Positions 33,292 through 40,703 of a DNA stretch of 40,703 nucleotides are shown piece after piece (the stretch's first letter is position 1; every line of letters starts with the position of its first letter). A program made the translations under genes and the position numbers. Source of the stretch: Gammaproteobacteria bacterium (lineage in GTDB: Bacteria > Pseudomonadota > Gammaproteobacteria > Steroidobacterales > Woeseiaceae); assembly GCA_009937615.1 (NCBI GenBank), contig JAACFB010000038.1, positions 1 to 40,703 on the forward strand, given 5' to 3'. The notes under the pieces were generated by a model, which was not told the DNA's origin, did not search any database, and saw only the letters and a program-made list of their open reading frames with translations.

Positions 33292-34209
33292 ATGCTGCGC
33301 CGCGGCGTTCTGACCGGCGGCGTCGTGCAGGCCATGGCGATCACGGTGCCGCTCGGCGTGCCGCTGTTTGCGCTCGCCTGCCTGCTGTTCGGGGGTTTCG
33401 AGGCGTTGTCTCGTTTCTCGGGGTCCGGCTGGGCCTGGATGGCGCTCGCCGGTATCGTCCATTTCGTGATCGGACGCTACGGCAACTATCGGGCGACCCG
33501 CGCCCTCGGGGCTACCCTGTCCAGCCCGATCCAGCAGCTCAGCGTCCCGATTTCGCTCGTCCTCGCGCTGATATTCCTGGATGAAGTACTGACACCACTC
33601 CGCCTGACGGGCTTCGTGCTCGTTATGATCGGCCCCCTGGTTGCTGTACGTGGCCAGAACGGCAGCAAGAAAAGATCGAAAAAGAACTCAGATTTTCACC
33701 CGCAGCTGGGTGAAGGGATGCTTTGGGGCGCCGTCTGCGCCGTTGGTTACGGCTCCAGTCCGCTGTTCATCATGCAGGGCCTCGGGCCTGCCGGAAGCCT
33801 CATTGACAGTCTTGCCGGCGGCCTCGTGTCGTACACGGCGGCCGCGATCGTCGTCGCGGTCATGGTGATGCTCGCCGGCGGCGTGACGTTCATGCGCGAC
33901 CTGGATCGCATTGCGCTCAAGTGGTTCGCCTTATCGGGCATTTTCGTATTCCTGTCGCAAATGTTTCGCTACATGGCGCTGGCCGTGGCCCCGGTTTCCG
34001 TCGTCGTGCCGATCCAGAGACTGTCCGTGATATTCCGCACGATATTCAGCTGGTTCATGAACCGGGATCACGAGGTGTTCACGGGCACGGTCCTGCTCGG
34101 CATTGCGCTGTCGCTGCTGGGCGCAATCGCGCTGACGCTCAGCACCGACATCGTATTGTCCGTCGTGCCCGCGGACTGGGCCGAATTCCTGAGTACCGAG
34201 TGGCCATGA
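33292..34209 (+). CDS. DMT-superfamily (EamA-like) permease, start uncertain
   Basis: A membrane protein with two EamA-type halves and about ten helices; related proteins export or import small metabolites. From the ATG at 33292 it has 305 residues, but the expected first helix (GALLALASAATFGLNNAM) lies in the same frame upstream of that ATG. No ATG, GTG or TTG occurs between the cupin B stop (33178-33180) and 33292; only CTG codons, the first at 33235, could start the full protein. A CTG start, read-through of the TAA, or a sequence error are all possible. A lysine-rich linker (GSKKRSKKNSD) separates the halves. It is the third gene of the rightward cupin operon. Confidence 0.78.
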   Translation: MLRRGVLTGGVVQAMAITVPLGVPLFALACLLFGGFEALSRFSGSGWAWMALAGIVHFVIGRYGNYRATRALGATLSSPIQQLSVPISLVLALIFLDEVLTPLRLTGFVLVMIGPLVAVRGQNGSKKRSKKNSDFHPQLGEGMLWGAVCAVGYGSSPLFIMQGLGPAGSLIDSLAGGLVSYTAAAIVVAVMVMLAGGVTFMRDLDRIALKWFALSGIFVFLSQMFRYMALAVAPVSVVVPIQRLSVIFRTIFSWFMNRDHEVFTGTVLLGIALSLLGAIALTLSTDIVLSVVPADWAEFLSTEWP

Positions 34210-34232
34210 TCCGGCGAGCCGCCTCATTGGAA

Positions 34233-34256
34233 GTGACTGAAAGACAAAATAGTCAC
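34233..34256 (+). terminator. Hairpin after the rightward permease gene
   Basis: GTGACT and AGTCAC arms (34233-34238 and 34251-34256) enclose a 12-base A-rich loop, 24 bases after the permease stop. No T run follows, so a termination role is uncertain. Confidence 0.3.
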
Positions 34257-34267
34257 AGGTTGGGCCG

Positions 34268-34338
34268 TGAGCGGAGTACGTGTCGACCGAAGTAAAGCGC
34301 AGCGTTGCGAGCCACGAGGGAGACACGTACTCCGCTCA
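34268..34338. repeat. 71-base palindromic element between convergent permease genes
   Basis: Perfect 17-base inverted arms TGAGCGGAGTACGTGTC (34268-34284) and GACACGTACTCCGCTCA (34322-34338) enclose 37 bases. The size and placement between convergent genes resemble REP/BIME-type or miniature palindromic units, or a bidirectional processing/termination structure. A further CTCGCG/CGCGAG pair lies just downstream (34342-34367). The rest of the 305-base gap (34210-34514) shows no gene. Confidence 0.6.
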
Positions 34339-34514
34339 TAGCTCGCGCCTGCTAATTATCGCGCGAGTGTGATACCGGGCAGGCGCCCGAGCATCGCCCG
34401 CAGCGCACAATCGCGCCATGTCAAGAAAGCCGAGGTCATGCGATGCGAGCCTTCAAGGGCGAGCGCCAGTTCGGGGACGGACGAACCACCGCGGGAACCC
34501 GATCCCGCAGCCTC

Positions 34515-35429
34515 TTAATAGAAGATGATGAACAAGGTGCCGGCGAAACCGAGGCAGGCCGCTATGATCACGTCAGCGGTCAGCTTCTCCTTGTTGAGAA
34601 ACACCACCGTCGAGAGAATCATCGTCACGAACACCTCCATCGACGTGATAAGAGCAATCTTCGAAATACCGATGTACTTGAGCGCGGCAAAGTAGCTGAT
34701 CTGGCCGAATGAGCTCAGCACACCCGCCATCAGGAACCACTTGTTGAAAACGGTGAAGGTTCTGATCAGGTCGTCCCGGTAGCTCTTGATGAAGCCGGAC
34801 GTAATAACGAAAAAAACGATTCCCGACAGCGCCCCCACCATCGTCCCGAACGCAGCGTCGGGAAGCGCAATCATGCCCTGCTTGCGCGCAACGTAGCCGG
34901 ATGCATACGCAAATGCGGAAACCGGCCCGTACAGGTAACCGAGATTAATAAACCGGTCGAACGCGCTCTGTTTCGTGACCTTCGAACTGTCCTCCTCCGC
35001 AAAAAATACCGCCTGCCTGACAAGCACGCCGAAACTCGTCACGATCAGCGCCATGCCGACCATCATCGGGCCGCTGATCGACTCGCCGAGCAGGAGAACG
35101 CCCAACAGTACCGCAAAGAAAGGATTCAGGCGCTTGATGGCCGATGCTCGGATCGCACCCAGGTGCTGCATCGACGCATAAACGAACACCCGGCCGATGA
35201 AGATCGTCAGGAAACCGGATACGGCAAACCAGGCGATTGCCGTGGAATTGAACTCGGGCCAACCGTCGCGGAGCACCGAGACCAGCCAGATTCCGGCGGA
35301 CAGGAGGAAGGTTATGGTGATCGACAGGAACGCGCCGCTGCTGCGGCTCTTGCCATCATGGCCGCGGACGACGACGATATTGGTCAATGCAAACAGCGAC
35401 ATCGACACGATAGCAAGTATCTCACCCAC
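34515..35429 (-). CDS. DMT-superfamily (EamA-like) permease
   Basis: A 304-residue membrane protein with ten hydrophobic segments in two EamA halves; the first helix (MGEILAIVSMSLFALTNIVVVRG) and last helix (VIIAACLGFAGTLFIIFY) are both complete. Internal marks are RVFVYASMQHLGAIRASAIKRLNPFFAVLLGVLLLGESIS and SYFAALKYIGISKIALITSMEVFVTMILSTVVFLNKEKL. The function is probably transport of a small metabolite. The start is GTG 35429. It follows the decarboxylase-like gene by 26 bases and likely shares its transcript. It is distantly similar to the rightward permease it faces. Confidence 0.84.
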   Translation of the reverse strand: MGEILAIVSMSLFALTNIVVVRGHDGKSRSSGAFLSITITFLLSAGIWLVSVLRDGWPEFNSTAIAWFAVSGFLTIFIGRVFVYASMQHLGAIRASAIKRLNPFFAVLLGVLLLGESISGPMMVGMALIVTSFGVLVRQAVFFAEEDSSKVTKQSAFDRFINLGYLYGPVSAFAYASGYVARKQGMIALPDAAFGTMVGALSGIVFFVITSGFIKSYRDDLIRTFTVFNKWFLMAGVLSSFGQISYFAALKYIGISKIALITSMEVFVTMILSTVVFLNKEKLTADVIIAACLGFAGTLFIIFY

Positions 35430-35455
35430 GTCGCTGTCTACCCGGCAGTCCCGAT

Positions 35456-36448
35456 CTAAAGACTGTACGCCTCGTAAGTGGACGGATGAAACAGCTCGTC
35501 AACGTTCAGCCTGCGCGGCGACAGCCCCTGCTGAAAATGCATCTCGCAGAACGCCTCGAGCGCAGCTACGTTGTCCGCGACACCGTAGGGCCAGAAATTT
35601 TCGCCCATCAGCTTTTTAACCGCACCGAGATTGTCCTCGACGAACGGCATCGTCATCTTGGTTGCCGATGTGTCACCTAGCGCCGTCAGTGCGATCTCTT
35701 TGGCTTCGGAAAACGCCTTGACGAGCGCGACCGGGAGCCAGGCGTGTTGTTCCGCAAGCTCACGCCGTACGCCGACGAGATGCATGATCGGAAATAGGCC
35801 GGTGCGTCGATAATGATCCGATGCCGCCGCAATCGAGTCCTGAAAAAGCCTGCCGACCTGCGGATGGCCCTCGTCGAAACAGCGCGGCCAGCGTGGCCCG
35901 ATGAAGCCGTCGATATCGCCGTCTGTCAGCATCTGGTTCAGTGTACCCCCCTCGGGTGCCTCCTCGATGCGAATGTCGGCGGGCAGGTCGAGCTTCAGCT
36001 TCTCGGGCCGGCCGGGCGTGTCCATGCCGCCGCGCACCCAGGTAATCTCGGCGGGAGAAACACCATAGTCCTGTTCGAGTATGCCGCGCACCCAGACGTT
36101 GGCGCTCTGCTGATATTCCGCTATGCCGATCCGCTTGCCGGCCAGGTCCTCGGGCTTGTCGATGCCCCGGTCCAGACGGATATAGATCGATGTGTGCCGG
36201 AACGCGCGCGACAGAAACACCGGTATCCCGATGTAGTGCGGGTCGCCGCGGGCCACGGTCACGCAGTAGCTGGCCATCGAAAGCTCGGAGATGTCGAAAT
36301 CTTCGTGCCGAAACGCCCTGAAAAACATTTCCTCGGGTGATAACAGCATGCAGACAGGGTCCACGCCGTCGATCTGCACGCGGCCGTCGACGATCGGTCG
36401 CGTCCGGTCATAGTCGCCCATTGCTATCGAGAGATTGAGTTTCGCCAA
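35456..36448 (-). CDS. 4,5-dihydroxyphthalate decarboxylase-like protein
   Basis: A 330-residue protein without signal peptide. The N-terminus LNLSIAMGDYDRTRPIVDGRVQIDGV and the segment LLSPEEMFFRAFRHEDFDISELSMASY are characteristic of the 4,5-dihydroxyphthalate decarboxylase (Pht5) family, whose fold is that of periplasmic NMT1-like binding proteins. VFLSRAFRHTSIYI and DKPEDLAGKRIGI follow. Pht5 decarboxylates 4,5-dihydroxyphthalate to protocatechuate; many family members are only assumed to be decarboxylases. The start codon is TTG at 36448, preceded by a strong GAGGAGG site six bases upstream. The gene lies 17 bases after a TonB receptor and before a DMT permease, suggesting an uptake-and-conversion operon. 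Confidence 0.78.
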   Translation of the reverse strand: MAKLNLSIAMGDYDRTRPIVDGRVQIDGVDPVCMLLSPEEMFFRAFRHEDFDISELSMASYCVTVARGDPHYIGIPVFLSRAFRHTSIYIRLDRGIDKPEDLAGKRIGIAEYQQSANVWVRGILEQDYGVSPAEITWVRGGMDTPGRPEKLKLDLPADIRIEEAPEGGTLNQMLTDGDIDGFIGPRWPRCFDEGHPQVGRLFQDSIAAASDHYRRTGLFPIMHLVGVRRELAEQHAWLPVALVKAFSEAKEIALTALGDTSATKMTMPFVEDNLGAVKKLMGENFWPYGVADNVAALEAFCEMHFQQGLSPRRLNVDELFHPSTYEAYSL

Positions 36449-36465
36449 TTGCGTCCTCCTCAGGT

Positions 36466-38559
36466 CTAGAATGCGCCGCTGAAACTCAGGATCAAGCGAG
36501 TCCCGTTGGTGAGCGTCCGGAGTTCACGATACTCGACGGGTGAAAGATCGCGCTCGCCCGTATAAATCGTGCGATCGCGAGTGTCCACGACGTCGAGGAT
36601 ATTGTTGGCCGTGAAACGGATCTTCAGTCCCCACCAGCGGGTGGTTTCGATGAATGCGTTCAGCTGGGTGCCCTCGTCATAGATCTCGAGTTCGTTCACC
36701 TTGAACAACGGCCGCTCGGCCCGAGTCGCATAGTGCCAGCCCCAGGCCACTTTTGCCGCTTCGAGGTCCTGCCGAAAATCCAGAATAACCGAATAGCGGT
36801 TTTCGTTTTCGAAGACGATGTCCTGGCTGCTGCCGCCCTCTGCCGTCAGCACGCGACTCCGCCCGGTTACGGGGTCCGTAACCGTCGAATCCTGCCAACG
36901 CAGTTTGACGTCGAGTTTCGCCCCGGTCAGCCCGATGACCTGGAGCGGTAACGTACTCTCGAGCTCCACGCCCCAGCGGCGCCCGTCGCCTATGTTCCCG
37001 GGCACCTCGAACTCCGGCGTCAGCGGCAGCAGATCCTCGACGTCCGAGATCCAGTCATGGAATGCGGTCACTTTGACAACGCCGAGTTCGCCAAACCGCC
37101 ACTCCTCGCTAAGCTCGGCAATCCAGGTGCTTTCAGGCTGAAGATTCGGATTGCCGAGAGCGACATCGTCGTCCTCGAACACGGTCGCACTGACAAAGTC
37201 GTTGAAGTCCAGCTGCGAAACTTCCCGCGCAAGCCGCAATCGGGTCTGGCGCCCGGGCGACGCCGCGTATGTCAGCGCCGCGCGCGGCTTGACGAACGAG
37301 AAGCTGCGCTCCTGCTCGGCATCACCGGTCTGCGAGATCGTCGATGTTTCGGCGCCCAGCCCGTACTCGAACTTGAAGTCACCGAACGACCACGTGTCGT
37401 TGACAAGAACATCACCGCGCACTTCCTCTACCCGGGTATTCGCGCCGGGCACCGGGACGATTTCAGGCCCGTCCCCCGTATCGACGACCTGCACGAGCGA
37501 GCTGTCGAGGACGTTTTTCGCACCTTCGATATTGAACTGCAGGACGTGGTTTTCAAATTTCGTCCACGAGAACTCGAGCCGGGCGATGCTCTCGGTCGCT
37601 TTTGCGTCGGTTTCGGCCTTTCGATACAGCGTCTCCTCACCATCCGTATCGTATCGACGCTGGTTCGTAGAGGGTCCCTGGTCCAGCTGGAAGTACAACA
37701 GAATGGCCTTGCCGACCAGGTCCTCGCTGAGATTGCGCTCGGCATCGGCGCCGATTTCGAACTTGATGTTGTCGCGCTTCCGGACAAGGCGCTCGTTCGT
37801 CGGGGCGCTGCCCGGTGGCTCTGGATCGTTGAGCGTAATCAGTTCCTCGTTGCGTATTTCCGCGCCAACCGCCGCATTCAGTCGCAGCAGTGTCGCACCC
37901 ACTTCCCCCGTCGCCGTGAACTGGCTGTTGGCATTGAAACCGGTACCCTCGTGATCCTCGTAGCGAATTTCGGTCAGCGTGCCGTCACCGTCAAACAGCT
38001 CTCTGGTGCCCGGGTCGGCAAAGGAAGCGCGGCGCCCATCGATGCCGAAGTTGTAGTTCATGCCGCGCCAGCGGTCCGATATCGAAATGCTGCCGATCGG
38101 CGCCAACGGTGTCAGCGAGAGATTCTTTCGCAAGGCGAGCTCCCAGCGAATCGCTGCCGGAGTGTCCTGAGCGAGGATGACGTTGACGACCACCGGTCTG
38201 CCCAGTAAGTCGATTTCGCGGACCTGGCCCCGGATCAGCTCGATACGCTCGACCTGCGCCGCGGGGATGCGCTGGAGTATCTGCGACGGCTTGTTTTGCT
38301 TGGCACTCGGGTAGCGATCGTTGATCAGCACGTTGCCGACCGAGCCGCCGAAACCGCGCTCGTCACCGCCATCGTCGAGCTGGAAACCGGGTACCTGGCT
38401 CACCATCTCGAACGCCGTGTTCGGCTGGTATCGGGCGAAGAACTCGGCCGGATAGGTTACGACGGACTCTTGCGCAGAGGAGGCCTGTTCCTGGGCAAAA
38501 ACCTGCGCACAGGACAAGCTCGCTATCGCCAAGAGTAAAATAGTGCGTACTGCGCGCAT
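36466..38559 (-). CDS. TonB-dependent outer-membrane receptor
   Basis: A 697-residue receptor. The chosen start (ATG 38559) begins a signal peptide MRAVRTILLLAIASLSCAQVFAQ; an ATG at 38607 would add 16 hydrophilic residues. The plug domain (about residues 30-130) contains AFEMVSQVPGFQLDDGGDERGFGG and NVLINDRYPSAKQ...ERIELIRGQ; ESVVTYP just after the signal could be a TonB box. The remainder reads as a beta-barrel of alternating strands ending in aromatic LILSFSGAF. It should import a ligand too large or rare for porins. The plug is short and no carboxypeptidase-like N-terminal extension exists. Likely first gene of the operon with the decarboxylase-like protein and permease. Confidence 0.88.
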   Translation of the reverse strand: MRAVRTILLLAIASLSCAQVFAQEQASSAQESVVTYPAEFFARYQPNTAFEMVSQVPGFQLDDGGDERGFGGSVGNVLINDRYPSAKQNKPSQILQRIPAAQVERIELIRGQVREIDLLGRPVVVNVILAQDTPAAIRWELALRKNLSLTPLAPIGSISISDRWRGMNYNFGIDGRRASFADPGTRELFDGDGTLTEIRYEDHEGTGFNANSQFTATGEVGATLLRLNAAVGAEIRNEELITLNDPEPPGSAPTNERLVRKRDNIKFEIGADAERNLSEDLVGKAILLYFQLDQGPSTNQRRYDTDGEETLYRKAETDAKATESIARLEFSWTKFENHVLQFNIEGAKNVLDSSLVQVVDTGDGPEIVPVPGANTRVEEVRGDVLVNDTWSFGDFKFEYGLGAETSTISQTGDAEQERSFSFVKPRAALTYAASPGRQTRLRLAREVSQLDFNDFVSATVFEDDDVALGNPNLQPESTWIAELSEEWRFGELGVVKVTAFHDWISDVEDLLPLTPEFEVPGNIGDGRRWGVELESTLPLQVIGLTGAKLDVKLRWQDSTVTDPVTGRSRVLTAEGGSSQDIVFENENRYSVILDFRQDLEAAKVAWGWHYATRAERPLFKVNELEIYDEGTQLNAFIETTRWWGLKIRFTANNILDVVDTRDRTIYTGERDLSPVEYRELRTLTNGTRLILSFSGAF

Positions 38560-38608
38560 TGGCCCAGCGCCTCCGCAGTCAGGTCCGGACGATTTTTTGA
38601 GATGCATC

Positions 38609-38639
38609 AGCAGAGCGCGCCATCAAGGCGCGCCCTGCT
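38609..38639. terminator. GC-rich hairpin between the two TonB receptor genes
   Basis: AGCAG and GCGCGCC on the left pair with GGCGCGC and CTGCT on the right around ATCAA, with one A-C mismatch. It follows the partial receptor gene's stop by about 30 bases in the direction of transcription. There is no T run, so it may be a processing or attenuating stem rather than a classical terminator. Confidence 0.4.
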
Positions 38640-38670
38640 ATGCGGTCGGTCGTATAGGACCGATGTCTTA

Positions 38671-40703
38671 TCAGAAGCTGTAGCGGAACTTAACACCGTA
38701 AGTGCGGAAGTTCGACCGCGACATCTGCACGCCGCCGTCACCGCCTTCATCACCGGCGATGCCATTGTCGACGATGTCGAGTTCGGCGTCATACGAAAGC
38801 TTCGCTTCGAGCAGATTGCGCCCGAACGCGGATACGCGCCAGTTGCCATCCTGCGGACCGAAGCTCAGCGTAATGCTCAGGTCCTCATGCTGCTTCATCG
38901 AGACGACTTCACTGAAGCCGTTGACATCCGTTATGAATCCGTCAGACACGTAGCCTTTCGCGTTCAGGTTAACGACGTAGTCGTTCGATAGCGGCACGTC
39001 ATAGTCCATTCCGAGCAAGAACTTCCAGTCCGGCGTCTTCGGCGTCGGCGATCCCGTGCGGTCGATACGGCCTTCGAGACCGTCGTCGCCGACGAGTTCG
39101 ATCGACTCTTCGGCGCTGATGCAGGGGCCCGTGTCGGCATCCCGCAACTCGACCTCGGTGCAACCAGCCAGGCCGAAGTCGGTGAATTCACCGTCAAGCA
39201 GCGCGCCACCAAAGTCCAGCGTCAGGTTGTCGGTCGCCGCCATCGTCAGGCCGAACTCCATGCCACGCACGCGCTGCTCGCCAGCGTTGACGTTCAGGAA
39301 CGGATCGTCGGGAATACCCGTAGATACCGTGATCTGCAGATCCTCGAACGTCGTTTCGAAGAACGTCACGTCGTAGCGGAACCGTCCGTCACCGAACGTG
39401 CCTTTCGAACCCGCCTCGATCGTAGTCGCATACTCGGGAGCGAAACTGAAATTATCGTACGGCGTCTCGCAGAAAGCACTAGTACATGGCGAGTTGATCG
39501 ATGTCACGCCCGTGTCGAAGCCGCCGGCCTTGAAGGACTCGGCATAGCGCAGGAACAGCGAATGGTTATCGCTCGGCCGGTAGCGCAGCGTGACCTGCGG
39601 GTCGAACTCGGAGATGTCGAAATCGCCGCCCATGCCCGGACCGTAAGGACCATTCCCCTCTTCCTCGTCGTAGTCGACCTCCTGCAGGCCGACTGCCGCC
39701 GCACGGCTACCGATCCAGGACAGCGGTGTGTTGCGAGATTCACGATAGGGGATAACCCAGAGATTCTGAAAATTGGCGCCCGGTAGCAGGAATAACGCGT
39801 CATTAGCCTCGATCTGCACGGCATCTTCGTGCAGGTCGCAGGTATCGGGGTCCGATGGCGGCGGATTCTGCCCTTCCTCGCGGCCCGGCCTGTAGTCGCA
39901 CGGCCTGACGTCGTAGATCCAGTGCCCGGCCCGGCCTTTGATTCCGCCTACCTTGTCGATGTCGGTCCAGCGACCGCCAAGATCCAGCGACATCTTGTCG
40001 TTCATAAAGTTGAGCGTGATCGTCGCAAATGCGGTGTTCCACTCGGTGTCTTCGTAACCGTCGTTGTAACGCCAGCCGCGGCGGACATTGGGACGCGGGC
40101 TGTTGTTGATGAATTCCATGTCGCTGCGCTGCCAGGCGTAACCGGCCATCCATTCGATCGTGCCCGGCCCCGACGTCAGCCGCAGCTCGCTACTCCACTG
40201 CCTGTAGTCCTCGCCGCGGTTCTGGTAGTTAAGCAGGAACGGCGTGTTGCTATTGTCACGCGATGCTGCACGATTCAGCTCGCTGTAACCCGTGAGCCAG
40301 CTAAGCGTCAGGTTGTCGTTCATTTCGTAATCGAAGTTGACGTAGCCATTGGTCGATTCAATCTGCTCGCCCGTGTCTTTCAGGCCGTTAGTCACTCCGA
40401 CCAGGCGGACCAGCTGATCGACAGCCGCGCGCGTATCCATCGCGCCAAAATTCGAGTTCTCCTCGCGGATGTTCTCTGGCGGCGCGAAGAACGGTCCGCC
40501 GTTGCTGACGCCGGCATCCCCGAGATCCTGCTCGCAATTGGTCTTGAGCGGCTTGTAGTTTTGGCTCCAGCCAGCACCCTGCAGCGGCGGCGCCCAGATC
40601 GAGCGCTCGTTGCCCTGGCCGCCGTTGGCCGCGTACTCAGCACCTTCCTCGATCGTATTGCCATCGCGATTTCTGGCGTACAGCAACGATCCGTCGGTCA
40701 GGC
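38671..40703 (-). CDS. TonB-dependent outer-membrane receptor, N-terminus outside the window
   Basis: The frame is open to the right-hand end (first visible residues LTDGSLLYARNRDGNT), so the signal peptide and plug are missing; about 677 residues of barrel remain. Barrel marks are WSSELRLTSGPGTIEWMAGYAWQ, SLFLRYAESFKAGGFDTG, EYATTIEAGSKGTFGDGRFRYDVTFFETTFEDLQI and the terminal YGVKFRYSF. Two extracellular loops contain cysteine pairs (CDYRPG...DTCD and CTSAFC) that could be disulfides. It belongs to the large group of sphingomonad/marine gammaproteobacterial TonB receptors of unknown ligand. Its stop is about 110 bases upstream of the next receptor's start, and it may belong to the same operon. 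Confidence 0.9.
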   Translation of the reverse strand, partial: LTDGSLLYARNRDGNTIEEGAEYAANGGQGNERSIWAPPLQGAGWSQNYKPLKTNCEQDLGDAGVSNGGPFFAPPENIREENSNFGAMDTRAAVDQLVRLVGVTNGLKDTGEQIESTNGYVNFDYEMNDNLTLSWLTGYSELNRAASRDNSNTPFLLNYQNRGEDYRQWSSELRLTSGPGTIEWMAGYAWQRSDMEFINNSPRPNVRRGWRYNDGYEDTEWNTAFATITLNFMNDKMSLDLGGRWTDIDKVGGIKGRAGHWIYDVRPCDYRPGREEGQNPPPSDPDTCDLHEDAVQIEANDALFLLPGANFQNLWVIPYRESRNTPLSWIGSRAAAVGLQEVDYDEEEGNGPYGPGMGGDFDISEFDPQVTLRYRPSDNHSLFLRYAESFKAGGFDTGVTSINSPCTSAFCETPYDNFSFAPEYATTIEAGSKGTFGDGRFRYDVTFFETTFEDLQITVSTGIPDDPFLNVNAGEQRVRGMEFGLTMAATDNLTLDFGGALLDGEFTDFGLAGCTEVELRDADTGPCISAEESIELVGDDGLEGRIDRTGSPTPKTPDWKFLLGMDYDVPLSNDYVVNLNAKGYVSDGFITDVNGFSEVVSMKQHEDLSITLSFGPQDGNWRVSAFGRNLLEAKLSYDAELDIVDNGIAGDEGGDGGVQMSRSNFRTYGVKFRYSF

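Noticed and set aside
37057..38208. Long plus-strand frame opposite the TonB receptor
   Set aside because: Antisense shadow; the minus strand encodes a clear signal peptide, plug and barrel.
36448..38700. Cobalamin riboswitch ahead of the TonB receptors or the EutA-like gene
   Set aside because: No B12-box-like sequence or long leader was seen in the short gaps before these genes.
1..40703. CRISPR arrays, insertion sequences, integrases, tRNA genes
   Set aside because: No regularly spaced direct repeats, transposase-like proteins or cloverleaf sequences were found on reading both strands.

Overview
The window is a GC-rich, gene-dense segment of about 40.7 kb. It looks like the chromosome of a marine or sediment-type gammaproteobacterium: it has a Na+-translocating NADH:quinone reductase operon with its nqrM maturation gene, long TonB-dependent receptors, lipoprotein signals and many ATGA/GTGA gene overlaps. 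A Woeseiales- or Steroidobacter-like lineage would fit, but no marker gene is present, so the placement is a guess.

Region 1 (1-11.3 kb) is a respiratory block. The end of frdA and complete frdB run rightward; both resemble the Wolinella/Campylobacter menaquinol:fumarate reductase rather than the E. coli enzyme. Tail-to-tail with them is a leftward operon, menA-nqrABCDEF-apbE-nqrM-CBS protein-cytochrome c4-like protein. Together they suggest an NADH -> Na+-NQR -> menaquinone -> fumarate chain. The terminal c4-like protein has lost canonical residues in both heme motifs.

Region 2 (11.4-22.3 kb) runs rightward. hypCBDFE, the NiFe-hydrogenase cofactor maturation genes, occur without hypA and without hydrogenase structural genes in view. 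They are followed by a CPA2-type cation/proton antiporter, a two-domain kinase-like/P-loop protein, a GCS2-family glutamate-cysteine ligase-like protein and a steroid 5-alpha-reductase-family membrane protein.

Region 3 (22.28-22.85 kb) has no convincing protein. On the minus strand it carries a TTGACA promoter, about 355 nt rich in hairpins closed by GAAA and TTCG tetraloops, and a strong intrinsic terminator. I read this as an independent structured RNA gene of unrecognised family.

Region 4 (22.8-40.7 kb) looks like an uptake and catabolism island. A leftward operon holds two complete tripartite tricarboxylate transporters (both substrate-binding proteins appear to be lipoproteins), a two-domain cupin and an orphan EutA-like reactivase. 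Divergent from it are two adjacent single-domain cupins and a DMT permease. A third, leftward unit holds a TonB-dependent receptor, a 4,5-dihydroxyphthalate decarboxylase-like protein and a second DMT permease, preceded by another TonB receptor cut by the window edge. The layout suggests import through the outer membrane (TonB), periplasmic capture (TctC), inner-membrane import (TctAB, DMT) and processing by cupin enzymes and a decarboxylase-like protein. The substrate cannot be read from sequence; an aromatic or other carboxylate is the best guess.

I saw no tRNA, rRNA, CRISPR array, insertion sequence or integrase.
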